DNA from: Sulfitobacter sp. M39
Lineage (GTDB): Bacteria > Pseudomonadota > Alphaproteobacteria > Rhodobacterales > Rhodobacteraceae
Reading direction: 5' to 3'
DNA: 64,000 nt
NCBI RefSeq assembly: GCF_021735935.1
Contig: NZ_WMDZ01000001.1
Span: 1,674,001 to 1,738,000, forward strand
The notes under the pieces are model-generated. The model was not told the origin of the DNA and made no database searches. It worked only from the letters and a program-made list of their open reading frames with translations. Both the position numbers and the translations under genes were made by a program. Shown here piece after piece: positions 1 through 8,376 of the stretch (within the stretch, counting starts at the first letter, position 1; each line of letters begins with the position of its first letter).

Positions 1-204
1 CATTGACGCTCCTACTGCGTTCCGGAAGGTATCTGTTCCCGTCAATCCGAGCGCTCTGCCAACAGCGTTCACCTCTCGCGCTAAGCGCTGAACTTCCTCG
101 CTGGTGTCTTCAAATGACTTGCCCCTATTTTTTACATAGAAATCGAGCGCCAAGATAAGCTCGTCTCTCGACCAATTTGGGTTACGCTTCGACTTTTCTG
201 CCAT
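1..204 (-). CDS. HNH endonuclease (restriction type), N-terminal part only
   Basis: Sixty-eight codons are visible from an ATG at 204; the gene runs off the left edge. The N-terminus has the stretch NPNWSRDELILALDFY and, 40 residues on, a segment ending RALGLTGTDTFRNAVGASM. I recognise this as the conserved start of a widespread family of HNH endonucleases annotated as McrA-like or 5-methylcytosine-specific restriction proteins; the catalytic HNH part would lie outside the window. The DNA here is AT-richer than the rest of the window, which fits acquired DNA and the tRNA scar at 821-848. The family call rests on the N-terminus alone. Confidence 0.6.
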   Translation of the reverse strand, partial: MAEKSKRNPNWSRDELILALDFYVKNRGKSFEDTSEEVQRLAREVNAVGRALGLTGTDTFRNAVGASM

Positions 205-338
205 TCAATGCATTCACTCTGGTTTGTTCTGATTAAAGCCATTTTGCTTATTCTGTTGCTATAAAAGCCCCTCTACCCTAGATTGTAAGCACTGGATCAA
301 GTATCGAACAAGGACTTTTTCGTAACTACTCATTAAGG

Positions 339-536
339 ATGACAGCTTTGAAAAAATTGTTACTCGCAGCACCCTTTATTTTCTTTTTGGGGGCAGGTCC
401 CATTGCAGCCGAGGACGGCGTCGACTCCATTCTTGGACCTATGCAGACAGCCATCCAGCATGGCGGAGGCTGTCGTAAAGATTCGCCTTCTGGTCAATGT
501 TGCCATGCAGGAAGTAAGCCGTATCACTGCCATTAG
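339..536 (+). CDS. Small secreted Cys/His-rich protein
   Basis: A 65-residue protein with a signal peptide (KKLLL followed by a hydrophobic stretch, cleavage probably after PIAAE or nearby) and a mature part of about 40 residues. The end contains GGCRKDSPSGQCCHAGSKPYHCH: four cysteines and three histidines, resembling the short YHYH or CHxGxxPYHCH modules found in small exported proteins of unknown function. The layout suggests disulfides or a metal site. AAGG abuts the ATG at 339, so translation may really start at TTG 348 (MKKLLL). A clear terminator follows. It sits in the AT-rich putative island. Function unknown. Confidence 0.65.
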   Translation: MTALKKLLLAAPFIFFLGAGPIAAEDGVDSILGPMQTAIQHGGGCRKDSPSGQCCHAGSKPYHCH

Positions 537-546
537 AAAAGCGTGT

Positions 547-572
547 GCCCTACCACGCTGGTAGGGCATTTT
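547..572 (+). terminator. Rho-independent terminator of the small secreted protein
   Basis: Perfect 9-bp stem GCCCTACCA / TGGTAGGGC with a 3-nt CGC loop, followed by A and TTTT. It lies 11 bases after the stop codon at 536. Confidence 0.8.
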
Positions 573-820
573 AATTACCTGTGATCTCCACCAGAACTTG
601 CCGGTGTGAGCTGACCTGATTTCTTGTGCCTACGAATAACGGGCATGCTCTCACACAGTTAATCGTCGATGCGCCAGTGTGCACCTCTTTACCAACCACA
701 GCGCTTGCGCTTCATATCTGCCTGCACAATTATTATTGACGTTAGGTAATGATGCCCATTCTGACGGTGGTTACATGGTTACAAAATGCCGCGTAAGTCA
801 TTGATTTATAACGCCTCGGG
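573..820. other. Non-coding AT-rich stretch inside the putative island end
   Basis: No credible coding region, RNA fold or repeat was recognised here. Together with the tRNA fragment and the following 120 bases it makes a gap of about 430 bp without a protein gene. The sequence just left of the tRNA fragment, around 785-815, may be part of an integrase attachment region, but no integrase gene is visible in the window. Confidence 0.4.
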
Positions 821-848
821 TAGGGTTCGAGTCCCTTCACCCGCACCA
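821..848 (+). other. Isolated tRNA 3' end, probable attachment-site (att) duplicate
   Basis: The bases read as a T-arm (GGG TTCGAGT CCC) followed by an acceptor 3' strand CACCCGC, discriminator A and CCA, exactly as at the end of a tRNA gene. The upstream bases do not form a D-arm, anticodon arm or the matching 5' acceptor strand GCGGGTG, so this is not a functional tRNA. Such 3' tRNA copies are produced when a tyrosine-recombinase element integrates into a tRNA gene. The intact tRNA (possibly Leu, by its acceptor stem) would lie left of the window, with the island between. Confidence 0.6.
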
Positions 849-927
849 CTTCAACTTATTGATAATCATACATAATTCGCGCGCTTCAGCGCCTGCGTTT
901 TGATGTCTGTCTTGGCTGTGAACCATG

Positions 928-958
928 CGCCGCGCCCGAAGGGTGTTCGGGCGCGGCG
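928..958 (-). terminator. Strong GC hairpin downstream of the Ala-rich protein gene
   Basis: Perfect 13-bp inverted repeat CGCCGCGCCCGAA / TTCGGGCGCGGCG with a 5-nt loop, 12 bases after the stop of the minus-strand gene at 971-1483. There is no clear U-run, so it is a probable rather than textbook terminator. Confidence 0.5.
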
Positions 959-970
959 GGGCTGCGTGGG

Positions 971-1483
971 TTACGCGGCGGCTTTCAGCGCTTTGTCGGC
1001 CTTGTCGGCGACGGGCTCAGCGGCGGATGTTGCCGTTGATGCGGCCTCTGTTGGCGCGTTCGATTTCAGCAGGGCCGACAGGTAGGATTTGCTGGCCTGC
1101 TGGGGCGAGCTGCTGACCGGCGCGATCGAGTCGATCAGGCTGCGGGCCTGTGCGGCTTCGATCCGGGCTTCGGCTGCGGCGCGGGCTTGCGCCTCGCTCA
1201 TGCCGCTGTCTTCGGCGTCCGAGGTGGCAACCGGGGTTGGGGCGACGGGGGCCGGAGCCTCCGCAGCGGGGGCTTGCGCTTTCTGCGCAGGGGCGGCGGC
1301 CTGAGACGACTGCGCAGGGGCAGTTTCAGCGGAGGGCTGCGTCTCTTGCGCGGCCGGCTGGTCGTCTTTGGCTTTGGCGTTGTTCTTTTCGGTGTTACCG
1401 GTCTCGGACTTATCTTTCTGTTTCTCGGCCCCTTTGGGCTGAGACTGCTGGCTGCCGCCAGAGAAAAGTGAACTTATTAACAT
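971..1483 (-). CDS. Ala/Pro/Gln-rich hypothetical protein
   Basis: A 170-residue low-complexity protein. Residues 1-10 are hydrophobic (MLISSLFSGG), residues 10-45 are charged and Gln/Lys-rich, residues 45-90 are Ala/Pro-rich, and residues 95-170 are Ala-rich with a probable helical stretch (SEAQARAAAEARIEAAQARSL). No known domain was recognised and there is no cleavable signal peptide. An AAAAGG ribosome site precedes the ATG, and GC use matches the rest of the core, which supports a real gene. Disordered surface or scaffold-like function is possible, but this is only a guess from composition. Confidence 0.6.
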   Translation of the reverse strand: MLISSLFSGGSQQSQPKGAEKQKDKSETGNTEKNNAKAKDDQPAAQETQPSAETAPAQSSQAAAPAQKAQAPAAEAPAPVAPTPVATSDAEDSGMSEAQARAAAEARIEAAQARSLIDSIAPVSSSPQQASKSYLSALLKSNAPTEAASTATSAAEPVADKADKALKAAA

Positions 1484-1581
1484 AGATGTGCCTTTTCAGT
1501 TGGTTACCTACATGACTGAAGCAACTGCCTGACCGGTGTGGCGAAAAAATGGTCCAATTAAGGTTAATGCAAAGCTGAAAT

Positions 1582-1609
1582 ACCTGCGCAGATAGTATGC
1601 TGCGCAGGT
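1582..1609 (-). terminator. Hairpin downstream of the antiporter gene
   Basis: Ten-bp perfect stem ACCTGCGCAG / CTGCGCAGGT with an 8-nt loop, starting 14 bases past the antiporter stop on the minus strand and followed by ATTT. Probable terminator. Confidence 0.55.
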
Positions 1610-1622
1610 CGGTGTGGTTTGA

Positions 1623-3425
1623 TCACTCCTCCGGCGGGCGTAGAGCGATAACATGGATGCCGTCGCCGCCTTTGAACTCCTCATTCTTGCGCATGAACTT
1701 GATCTCGCCGCTGGTGGTGATCTGGGCGAGCAGCCGCGCGTCGGGGCTTTCGGCGCGCCAGTCTTCCAGCGTGAATTCTTCGGTCAGGTGGGTACTGCGG
1801 AAGCGCCAGCCATCGGCCACCAGTTGGCGTAGTTCTGTATGGGTCGCTTCAAGGCCCAAGGGGCGTCCGCCCAAGGTACGGGGCAACTGGTGGCGGCTGC
1901 TTTCGGATTTCTCGCGCATCACCTGAAACACATTCTCGCGGCCGAATTCCGGTGCAAGGTCAGTGGTGACCAAAGTGTTATAGGCATCGTTTTCCGTGGC
2001 AGCGATCAGCGTGGCATAGCTGACGAGTTCCACGCGCTGCTCTGCCGCCTCTGACAGAATATCGCCCGAGAATGTGTCGATCCCCGCTGCACGCGCCTTG
2101 CGCAGGCGGATGAAGTTGGGGTCGGTCATCAGTACCGGAATCTTCGCTTTCTTAAGCACTTCGGCCAGCTGCGTTGTCCAATCCGAGCCGCCGATGATCA
2201 CCACGCCGGGCGTGTCCGCACCGGTCAGCCCCAAAAGCCGCGCAAAGGGGGCGAGGGTGAAGCCGTTGACCACCACGGTCACCGCCACAAGCGCAAAGGC
2301 AAGCGGTGCGATCAGGGCGGCGTCCTCGAACCCGAGGCTGAGCAAGCGTTCGCCAAACAGACCCGCGACCGCGACCAGCACGACGCCGCGCGGTCCGGTC
2401 AGGGCCACCAGTAGCTTTTCGCGGAACGGGATGCCCGACCCGATGAGCGAGATAAACACCGTCACAGGCCGTGCGACCAGCACCACCACAGCCACAAAGG
2501 CCGCCGCGCGCCAGTCAAGATTGCCAAGCGCGTCAACATCCAGCCCTGCGGCCAGCAAGATGAACACGCCCGACACCAGCAGCACGGTGGCATGTTCCTT
2601 GAAGCGGCGCATCTCCTCGTAGCTGGGCAGTTTGGAGTTCGCGATCACGATCCCCATGATGGTCACCGCCAGCAGCCCGCTTTCATGCAGCACGGCATCG
2701 GAGGCGGCAAAGACCCCCAGCAGCAGGGCAAAGAGCACGGGCACCTTCATATATTCGGGCACCCAGCCGCGTTTGAAGGCGCGCGACAGGCCGATCCCCG
2801 CAGCGACACCGGCGGCAGTGGCGACGGCGGTACCGATAAACAGCTCCAGCATCGCCTCGGACGCGGTGGTGGCGGTGTTCAGCGCGATGACGACCTCGAA
2901 CGCCAGCACAGCGGCCAGCGCGCCGATGGGGTCGTTCAGGATCGCCTCCCATTGCAGCAGGGTGGCAGGGCGGCGTGACAGCCGCGCGGTGCGCAACAGC
3001 GGCGCGATCACCGTGGGGCCGGTCACGATCATGATCCCGCCAAAGACGGCAGAGCTGGACCAGCTGAGCCCCGCCACATAATGCAGCGACAGCGCCGACA
3101 TCAGCCAGCCGAGGGGCGCGCCGATATAGACCAGCCGCCGGACACCGCCGACCGCATCTTGCAGCGTGTGAAAGTTCAGCGACAGACCGCCCTCGAACAG
3201 GATAATCGCCACGGCGATAGAGATCATCGGCCCCATCAGTGGCCCGATATCCCGTGCGGGGTCGAAGATGCCCAGAACCGGCCCGATCAGGATGCCGGCC
3301 ACCAGCATCAGCACGATTGCGGGCATGCGCAGCCGCCATGCGATCCATTGTGACCCCACCCCGATCGCGCCGACCAATGCGATCGCAGTTACAGGATTTA
3401 GCGCGCCGAGTGTTTCTGTTGCCAC
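1623..3425 (-). CDS. CPA-type Na+(K+)/H+ antiporter with C-terminal TrkA domains
   Basis: A 600-residue inner-membrane protein. Residues 10-390 form about 12 hydrophobic segments with the motifs VTGPTVIAPLL and EAILNDPIGA typical of the NhaP/CPA1 sodium:proton exchange domain; the Asp of NDP is the expected ion-coupling residue. Residues 400-520 look like a TrkA-N-type nucleotide-binding fold (GVVIIGGSDWTTQLAEVL, then GDILSEAAEQRVEL), and the end is a compact regulatory domain. Its role is probably pH, Na+ or K+ homeostasis gated by a cytoplasmic ligand. The start is GTG at 3425 with AAGGG upstream. The gene stands alone between two hairpins. Confidence 0.85.
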   Translation of the reverse strand: MATETLGALNPVTAIALVGAIGVGSQWIAWRLRMPAIVLMLVAGILIGPVLGIFDPARDIGPLMGPMISIAVAIILFEGGLSLNFHTLQDAVGGVRRLVYIGAPLGWLMSALSLHYVAGLSWSSSAVFGGIMIVTGPTVIAPLLRTARLSRRPATLLQWEAILNDPIGALAAVLAFEVVIALNTATTASEAMLELFIGTAVATAAGVAAGIGLSRAFKRGWVPEYMKVPVLFALLLGVFAASDAVLHESGLLAVTIMGIVIANSKLPSYEEMRRFKEHATVLLVSGVFILLAAGLDVDALGNLDWRAAAFVAVVVLVARPVTVFISLIGSGIPFREKLLVALTGPRGVVLVAVAGLFGERLLSLGFEDAALIAPLAFALVAVTVVVNGFTLAPFARLLGLTGADTPGVVIIGGSDWTTQLAEVLKKAKIPVLMTDPNFIRLRKARAAGIDTFSGDILSEAAEQRVELVSYATLIAATENDAYNTLVTTDLAPEFGRENVFQVMREKSESSRHQLPRTLGGRPLGLEATHTELRQLVADGWRFRSTHLTEEFTLEDWRAESPDARLLAQITTSGEIKFMRKNEEFKGGDGIHVIALRPPEE

Positions 3426-3545
3426 AATGTGAACCCTTTATAATCAAAGCGATGACGTAACGCGGGCCATCCCGCTGACAATGGCCGGTGTGAAATTTTA
3501 GGGGGTTTCCGTGGCGCAAGCCAGCGATCTGTCGTGTTGAATGAC

Positions 3546-3572
3546 AAAAGGCCCCTACGTCAGGGGCCTTTT
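3546..3572 (-). terminator. Terminator of the serine hydrolase gene
   Basis: AAAAGGCCCCT / AGGGGCCTTTT, 11-bp stem with a 5-nt loop; the run of A on the plus strand gives the U-run for minus-strand transcripts ending after 3611. Symmetric enough to work in both directions. Confidence 0.8.
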
Positions 3573-3610
3573 GCGCGGGCGTGTGGGGCAGGGCGCGTGG
3601 CCCCGTGGGG

Positions 3611-4894
3611 TCAATCGTCGACGCGGCTGTCGGCCAGCGTGCTAAAGGCGAGGTTCTTGAAGATCAGCCGCAGCGGCCCCCGATTGGCGGGCGACTGGAT
3701 CATCAGCAGCGCGATCATATCTTCGGCAGGGTCCGCGTGATAGCCGGTTCCCGCGGCACCTCCCCAATTGTATTCCCCGGCGGAGCCCAGTGACGGGGCA
3801 TTGCCGGTGTCAAGCCGCACGGCATACCCCAGCCCAAAGCCATATCCCGGACCGGGCAGGTAGTATTTGCCGGGTTTGATGCCTTCAAGGTGGTTCGAGG
3901 TCATCAGCTGCACCGACTTGGGGGACAGCAGCCGCGTGCCGTTCAACTCTCCGCCATTCAGCATCATCTGCGCGAATTTGGCGTAGTCATGCACCGTGGA
4001 CATCAGTCCGCCACCGCCCGACTGGTTCGGCTTGCGCACGCGCGGGTCAAAGACATCGCGGCTGCCCAGTTTGGCCTGATCGACGAAGGGTTCGGCGATG
4101 CGCGGGAAATCCGCTTCGTCGTCGACATAGAACGCGGTGTCCTCCATCCCTAGGGGGTCGAAAATACGCGCCTTCATGAAGTCTTCGAGCGTCTGGCCAG
4201 AGGCGACCTCTACCACCGCGCCCAGAACATCCGTCGCGCGGGAGTATTCCCATGTCGTGCCGGGGTCATGCTCCAGCGGCAGGGACGCCAGCAGATTGGC
4301 CTGTTCGATCGCCGTGTTCTCGGGCGAGGCGATCCCGGCCGCGTTATAGGCCTCGCGCGCGGGTCCGGCCCCGAAGAAGCCATAGGTCAGCCCCGAGGTA
4401 TGGCGCATCAGGTCGCGGACGGTCATCACGCCCTTGGCGGGGCGAGTCACGGGCTTGCCCTCGGCGTCTTTCTCACCGGTGACCACGGTCAGGGTCTTAT
4501 AGGCGGGCAGATAGGTTGAAACGGGCGCGTTCAGCAGCAGCTTACCTTCTTCGACCAGCATCATCGCGGCGACGGATGTGATGGGTTTGGTCATGGAGTA
4601 GATGCGGAACAGCGTGTCTTCGGTCATCGGCTCCCCGTCGGGGGTGCGTTTGCCCATCGTGGACAGATGCGCGATCTGACCGTCGCGGATCAGCATCAGC
4701 ACGGCCCCCGGCGTCATCCCCTTATCCACCAGCGCGCCAAAGGTGGCATCCATCCGCGCCAGCCGGTCAGGGTCGAACCCCAAGGCGGTCGCATCGCCGC
4801 GCGGCAGCTCTTGGGCCCATGCGGGGGTTAGGGTGGCAAAGGCGGTGCCAAGGGCCAGCGCCCCGGCGACCAGACCTGATCTGAAATGTTTCAT
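3611..4894 (-). CDS. Beta-lactamase-family serine hydrolase (EstB-like), exported
   Basis: A 427-residue protein of the beta-lactamase/class C esterase fold (PF00144). I start it at the ATG at 4894, preceded by GGAGAT, giving a signal peptide MKHFRSGLVAGALALGTAF ending in AWAQ; a longer reading frame upstream would bury it. The catalytic SxxK is S100-M-T-K103, the YxN-equivalent is in WEYSRATD, and the C-terminal GGAAGTGYHADP matches the HxG-like region of periplasmic esterases. Members hydrolyse small esters or peptides; the substrate is not predictable and true beta-lactam resistance is unlikely. Monocistronic with its own terminator. Confidence 0.85.
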   Translation of the reverse strand: MKHFRSGLVAGALALGTAFATLTPAWAQELPRGDATALGFDPDRLARMDATFGALVDKGMTPGAVLMLIRDGQIAHLSTMGKRTPDGEPMTEDTLFRIYSMTKPITSVAAMMLVEEGKLLLNAPVSTYLPAYKTLTVVTGEKDAEGKPVTRPAKGVMTVRDLMRHTSGLTYGFFGAGPAREAYNAAGIASPENTAIEQANLLASLPLEHDPGTTWEYSRATDVLGAVVEVASGQTLEDFMKARIFDPLGMEDTAFYVDDEADFPRIAEPFVDQAKLGSRDVFDPRVRKPNQSGGGGLMSTVHDYAKFAQMMLNGGELNGTRLLSPKSVQLMTSNHLEGIKPGKYYLPGPGYGFGLGYAVRLDTGNAPSLGSAGEYNWGGAAGTGYHADPAEDMIALLMIQSPANRGPLRLIFKNLAFSTLADSRVDD

Positions 4895-5068
4895 TATATC
4901 TCCTCCCGGTTGTCGTGATCCGGTGGGATCACGACCCAAGGTTAGGAGCGTGCACGCCGCTGTGGCAACCTGCCTGACGGCTGTCAGGGCAGCGGCGCGG
5001 CTTTATGACGTAGGGTAACTTGTGCCGCGATGCAGCGGGTGCGGGGGCGAGGCGAGGGGGCTGTCGGC

Positions 5069-5692
5069 CTAGGCAGGAAAGACCGTGGGCGCGTCGCCCT
5101 CTGCCCATTGCGGGTATTTATCCATCACGGCGGCAAAGGCCTGCGCGGTCAGGAACCGGTCCAGCCACGCCTGCAACTGCGGCCAGGGCTGCGCGTCGAA
5201 CCAGGGTTTGTCGATGAAGGCGAACTGCCGCACGAAGGGGGCAATCGCCATGTCGGCAAGGCTGGGGGTGTCGAAAATATGGGAGCCTATTTGCGCGTCC
5301 AGTGCCGCTAGATGGGCGGCGGCTTTGGCCCGCTCTGTCTCCGGATCGGCGTCGGGATAGCGGGTGGCGTATTTCGTGCGGTCCAGTGCCTGTTTGAACG
5401 GCCCGTCGCAGCGGTTGATCCAGTCCCATCCGGCGTCAGGCATTTTCAGCAGCCCTTCGGGATCGTGTCGGCGCAGGGCCCAGATCATGATGTCGAGGCT
5501 TTCGTCAATGACCTCGCCCGTATCTAGCGCCAGACAGGGCACTGTCCCACTGGGCGAGGTCGCAAGAAAGGCGGCGGGCTTGTCGCGCAGCACGACCTCG
5601 CGCAGCTGCACCTGCTGGTGGGCGGACCGCAGCGCCAGCCGCGCGCGCATGGCATAGGGGCAGCGCCGGAAGGAATAGAGCACCGGCATCAT
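5069..5692 (-). CDS. Glutathione S-transferase family protein
   Basis: A protein of about 207 residues with an N-terminal thioredoxin fold carrying a CPYA glutaredoxin-like site (YSFRRCPYAMRARLAL), the conserved TSPSGTVPCL loop with cis-Pro, and the IDESLDIMIWAL segment that binds glutathione; the rest is the all-helical C-domain. The CPYA site suggests thiol-disulfide or lyase-type chemistry rather than classical conjugation. The ATG at 5692 overlaps the stop of the upstream AEC transporter gene (ATGATG), so the two are translationally coupled. An upstream in-frame start at 5716 would overlap that gene more and is less likely. Confidence 0.85.
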   Translation of the reverse strand: MMPVLYSFRRCPYAMRARLALRSAHQQVQLREVVLRDKPAAFLATSPSGTVPCLALDTGEVIDESLDIMIWALRRHDPEGLLKMPDAGWDWINRCDGPFKQALDRTKYATRYPDADPETERAKAAAHLAALDAQIGSHIFDTPSLADMAIAPFVRQFAFIDKPWFDAQPWPQLQAWLDRFLTAQAFAAVMDKYPQWAEGDAPTVFPA

Positions 5693-6618
5693 GGCAGCAC
5701 GCTGAGCCAGAGCCACGCTGTGAGCACCGACCCCACCGTCGCCACCAGCACCGAGCTTGCCGCGACCCGCCGCGCGCGGCCGTACATATTGGCGAAGATA
5801 TAGGCGTTGAACCCCGGTGCCATCGCTGCCGTCAGCACGCCCGAGCGGAACAGATCCTGCGGCAGGCCAAAGCCGCTGCCCATGAACCAGACAATTGCGG
5901 GATGCACGATCAGCGACAAAAGGCAGACCATGGCGATGGTCTTGCAGTCACCCTCGGGGCGGTACTGGATCAACACGCCCCCCAAGGCGAACAAGGCCGC
6001 GGGCAGGGCGGCGCGCACGATCAGCGACAGCGCGTCGTCGATCACACCGGGGATCGCCAGCCCGCTAAAGTTCACGGCAAAGCCCGCGAGGATGCCCAGA
6101 ACCAGCGGATTGTGGAACATCGCCCGCGCCACATTGCGCGCAAAGGCCGGACCGGATTGGCCCCGGTTGCGCACGAACTCCATCACCGTGATCCCCAGCC
6201 CGTAGCAAAAGGGCGAGTGGATGGCGATGATCGCAAAGTTCCCGATCAGCGCGTCTGGCCCATAGGCGCGTTCGGTAATCGGCAGTCCCAGCAGGACCGA
6301 GTTGGAAAAGAGGCTGCAGAACCCGATGGCCACGCAGTCTTCCCAGTCGCGCTTGAACAGGATGCGCGCGCCGAACAGTCCCAGCGTGAAACAGACCGCC
6401 GCGCCGGTGTAGAAGCTGAACAGCAGTCGCGGATCAAAAGAGGCCGATAGATCCAGATGCGCGATCGATTGGAACAGCAGGCAGGGGATCGCGAAGCTTT
6501 GCGCGAACCGCATGACCCCGTCGATGCCCGAGACCGGAAAATACCCTCGCCAGACAGAGACATAGCCAAAGCCGATGACAAGGAAGACGGGCAGGATGAC
6601 TTCGAGAAGCGTTTGCAC
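5689..6618 (-). CDS. AEC family transporter (auxin efflux carrier-like permease)
   Basis: A 309-residue protein with about ten membrane segments. It begins ILPVFLVIGFGYVSVWRGYFP and contains FAIPCLLFQSIA and the NSVLLGLPI motif in the middle, all standard for the AEC family, whose characterised bacterial members move malonate or other small organic acids. The C-terminal half repeats the inverted five-helix unit. The start is GTG at 6618; no strong ribosome site is visible. It is coupled to the GST gene downstream. Substrate unknown. Confidence 0.85.
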   Translation of the reverse strand: MQTLLEVILPVFLVIGFGYVSVWRGYFPVSGIDGVMRFAQSFAIPCLLFQSIAHLDLSASFDPRLLFSFYTGAAVCFTLGLFGARILFKRDWEDCVAIGFCSLFSNSVLLGLPITERAYGPDALIGNFAIIAIHSPFCYGLGITVMEFVRNRGQSGPAFARNVARAMFHNPLVLGILAGFAVNFSGLAIPGVIDDALSLIVRAALPAALFALGGVLIQYRPEGDCKTIAMVCLLSLIVHPAIVWFMGSGFGLPQDLFRSGVLTAAMAPGFNAYIFANMYGRARRVAASSVLVATVGSVLTAWLWLSVLP

Positions 6619-6728
6619 GAGAGATATGGCCTTGGGTGCGGGTGGCGCTGTCAGAGTGGGGGTTTCACACCCCCACGCCCCCGTGGAGTTTATAGGGCAA
6701 AATGAAGTCCGGACCCCGCGGGCGGGGG

Positions 6729-7526
6729 CTAGACCGGAAAGCTCAGGGTCATGCCATCAAAGGCGGGTTCGATATGGTCGGGGGTTTCCGCGGCCAGCGT
6801 GTCATAGTCGAGGTCGTTGTGCATGTTGGTCAGCACAGCGGTTTGCGGTGCCATCTGTTCGATCCAGTCAAGGGTCTGGGCCAGATGGCTGTGGGTCGGA
6901 TGCGGGTCACGGCGCAGGGCGTCGACGATCCAGCAGCGCAGGCCCTTGAGGTGGGGCCAGATGTCATCGGGGATCTGCGCCACATCGGGCAGATAGGCCA
7001 CATCATTGACGCGGAAGCCAAGCGCATCCATCCCGCCATGGTTCACGAGGAAGGGCGTAAAGGTCAGCGGCCCGCCGGGGCCGTCAATCGTCACGTCGCC
7101 GTCGATGTGGTTCATTTCGAGAATAGGCGGGTAGGACGATCCGGGGGGCTGGATAAAGACATAGCCGAAGCGGTCCAGCAGTGCGTCGCGCGTGGGTGTG
7201 TCGGCCCAGACCGGCAGGCGCTGGCGCATGTTGATCACGATCATCCGCAGATCGTCCAGCCCGTGGACGTGGTCGGCATGGGAATGGGTGTAAAGCACCG
7301 CATCCAGCCGCCCGACGCCTGCATCCAGCAATTGGCTGCGCATATCGGGGGAGGTGTCGATCAGCACCGATGTCGTGCCTGCGTCCGTGATGCGTTCTAC
7401 CAGGATAGAACAGCGTCGCCGTGCGTTCTTGGGGTTGGCCGGATCGCAGGCTCCCCAGTGCCCGCCAAGGCGCGGCACCCCGCCCGAAGAGCCGCAGCCC
7501 AGAATGGTGATCTTCATCTGCGCCAT
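6729..7526 (-). CDS. MBL-fold metallo-hydrolase (PhnP-like phosphodiesterase family)
   Basis: A 265-residue metallo-beta-lactamase-fold enzyme. It starts ITILGCGSSGGVPRLGGHWG, has a loop with CDPANPKNARRRCS (Cys-containing as in PhnP-type proteins), then the metal motif THSHADHVHGLDD and a later HGGMDALGFR and THSH-type His residues. Relatives hydrolyse cyclic phosphodiesters, including 1,2-cyclic ribose phosphates. It follows tatD with a TGATG overlap, and tmk-holB-tatD-MBL is a recurrent alphaproteobacterial order, so it belongs to a nucleotide and DNA housekeeping operon. Exact substrate is not known from sequence. Confidence 0.85.
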   Translation of the reverse strand: MAQMKITILGCGSSGGVPRLGGHWGACDPANPKNARRRCSILVERITDAGTTSVLIDTSPDMRSQLLDAGVGRLDAVLYTHSHADHVHGLDDLRMIVINMRQRLPVWADTPTRDALLDRFGYVFIQPPGSSYPPILEMNHIDGDVTIDGPGGPLTFTPFLVNHGGMDALGFRVNDVAYLPDVAQIPDDIWPHLKGLRCWIVDALRRDPHPTHSHLAQTLDWIEQMAPQTAVLTNMHNDLDYDTLAAETPDHIEPAFDGMTLSFPV

Positions 7527-8344
7527 CAGGCGGCGTCCTGATACTGTGCAACCTTGGTGAACAGCCGGTCGAAATTCGCCTGTGTTTGCGCGGCAAAGCT
7601 GGCATAATCGATGCCAAAGGTTTCGGCACCGCGCCGTGCCGTGTGCGCCGTAAAGGCTGGTTCATTCCGTCTACCGCGATGCGGGGGCGGGGCCAGATAA
7701 GGGCTGTCGGTTTCGACCAATATCCGGTCCAGGGGCGCGTCGGCAAAGATGTCGCGCAGGTCTTGGGATTTGGGGAAAGCGGTAATGCCCGACATCGACA
7801 GGTAGAACCCCAGATCCAGCGCCGCACGGCCAAGCGCTTGTGTCGAAGAGAAGCAGTGCATCACGCAGGGGTAGGCACCGTTGGCGTGCTCCTCTCTGAG
7901 GATGCGGGCCATATCGTCGTCGGCGTCGCGGGCGTGGATAATCAGGGGCAGGCCGCTGTCGCGGGACGCGGCGATATGGGTGCGCAGGCTGGTTTGCTGC
8001 GCCTCGGCGCTGTCGGCGGTGTAGTGGTAATCCAGCCCCGTTTCGCCGATGCCCACCATCTTGGGGTGTTTGGTCAGCGCCATCAGATCGTCATAGCTGG
8101 CCATAGGCTCTGTCGCGACGCTCATCGGGTGGGTGCCGGCGGCGTAGAAAACCGGGGCGTGCGCCTCGGCAATGGCGCGCACAGCGGGTTCGTTCTTGAG
8201 CTTGGTGCAGATGGTGACCATGCGCGTCACCCCTGCGGCTTGGGCGCGGGCGATCACGTCGGGCAGTTCACCGTCGAAATCGGGAAAGTCCAGGTGGCAG
8301 TGACTGTCGGTGATCGGGTGAATGTCGAGGGTGCTGTCTGTCAT
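7526..8344 (-). CDS. tatD: TatD family metal-dependent DNase
   Basis: A 272-residue TIM-barrel hydrolase. Metal ligands are visible in order: DSHCHLD near the N-terminus, IGETGLDYHY, IIHARDA, VMHCFS and the terminal ETDSPYLAP. The family has 3'-5' exonuclease or deoxyribonuclease activity and acts in DNA repair and degradation. It lies 32 bp after holB and overlaps the MBL hydrolase gene, fixing it in the tmk-holB-tatD operon. Cytoplasmic; full family length. Confidence 0.92.
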   Translation of the reverse strand: MTDSTLDIHPITDSHCHLDFPDFDGELPDVIARAQAAGVTRMVTICTKLKNEPAVRAIAEAHAPVFYAAGTHPMSVATEPMASYDDLMALTKHPKMVGIGETGLDYHYTADSAEAQQTSLRTHIAASRDSGLPLIIHARDADDDMARILREEHANGAYPCVMHCFSSTQALGRAALDLGFYLSMSGITAFPKSQDLRDIFADAPLDRILVETDSPYLAPPPHRGRRNEPAFTAHTARRGAETFGIDYASFAAQTQANFDRLFTKVAQYQDAA

Positions 8345-8376
8345 GCCTGGGGTCCTGCCTGTTCGTCTTGCGTGGG

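Noticed and set aside
821..848. Functional tRNA gene
   Set aside because: No 5' acceptor strand, D-arm or anticodon arm can be formed from the bases upstream; only the 3' end is present.
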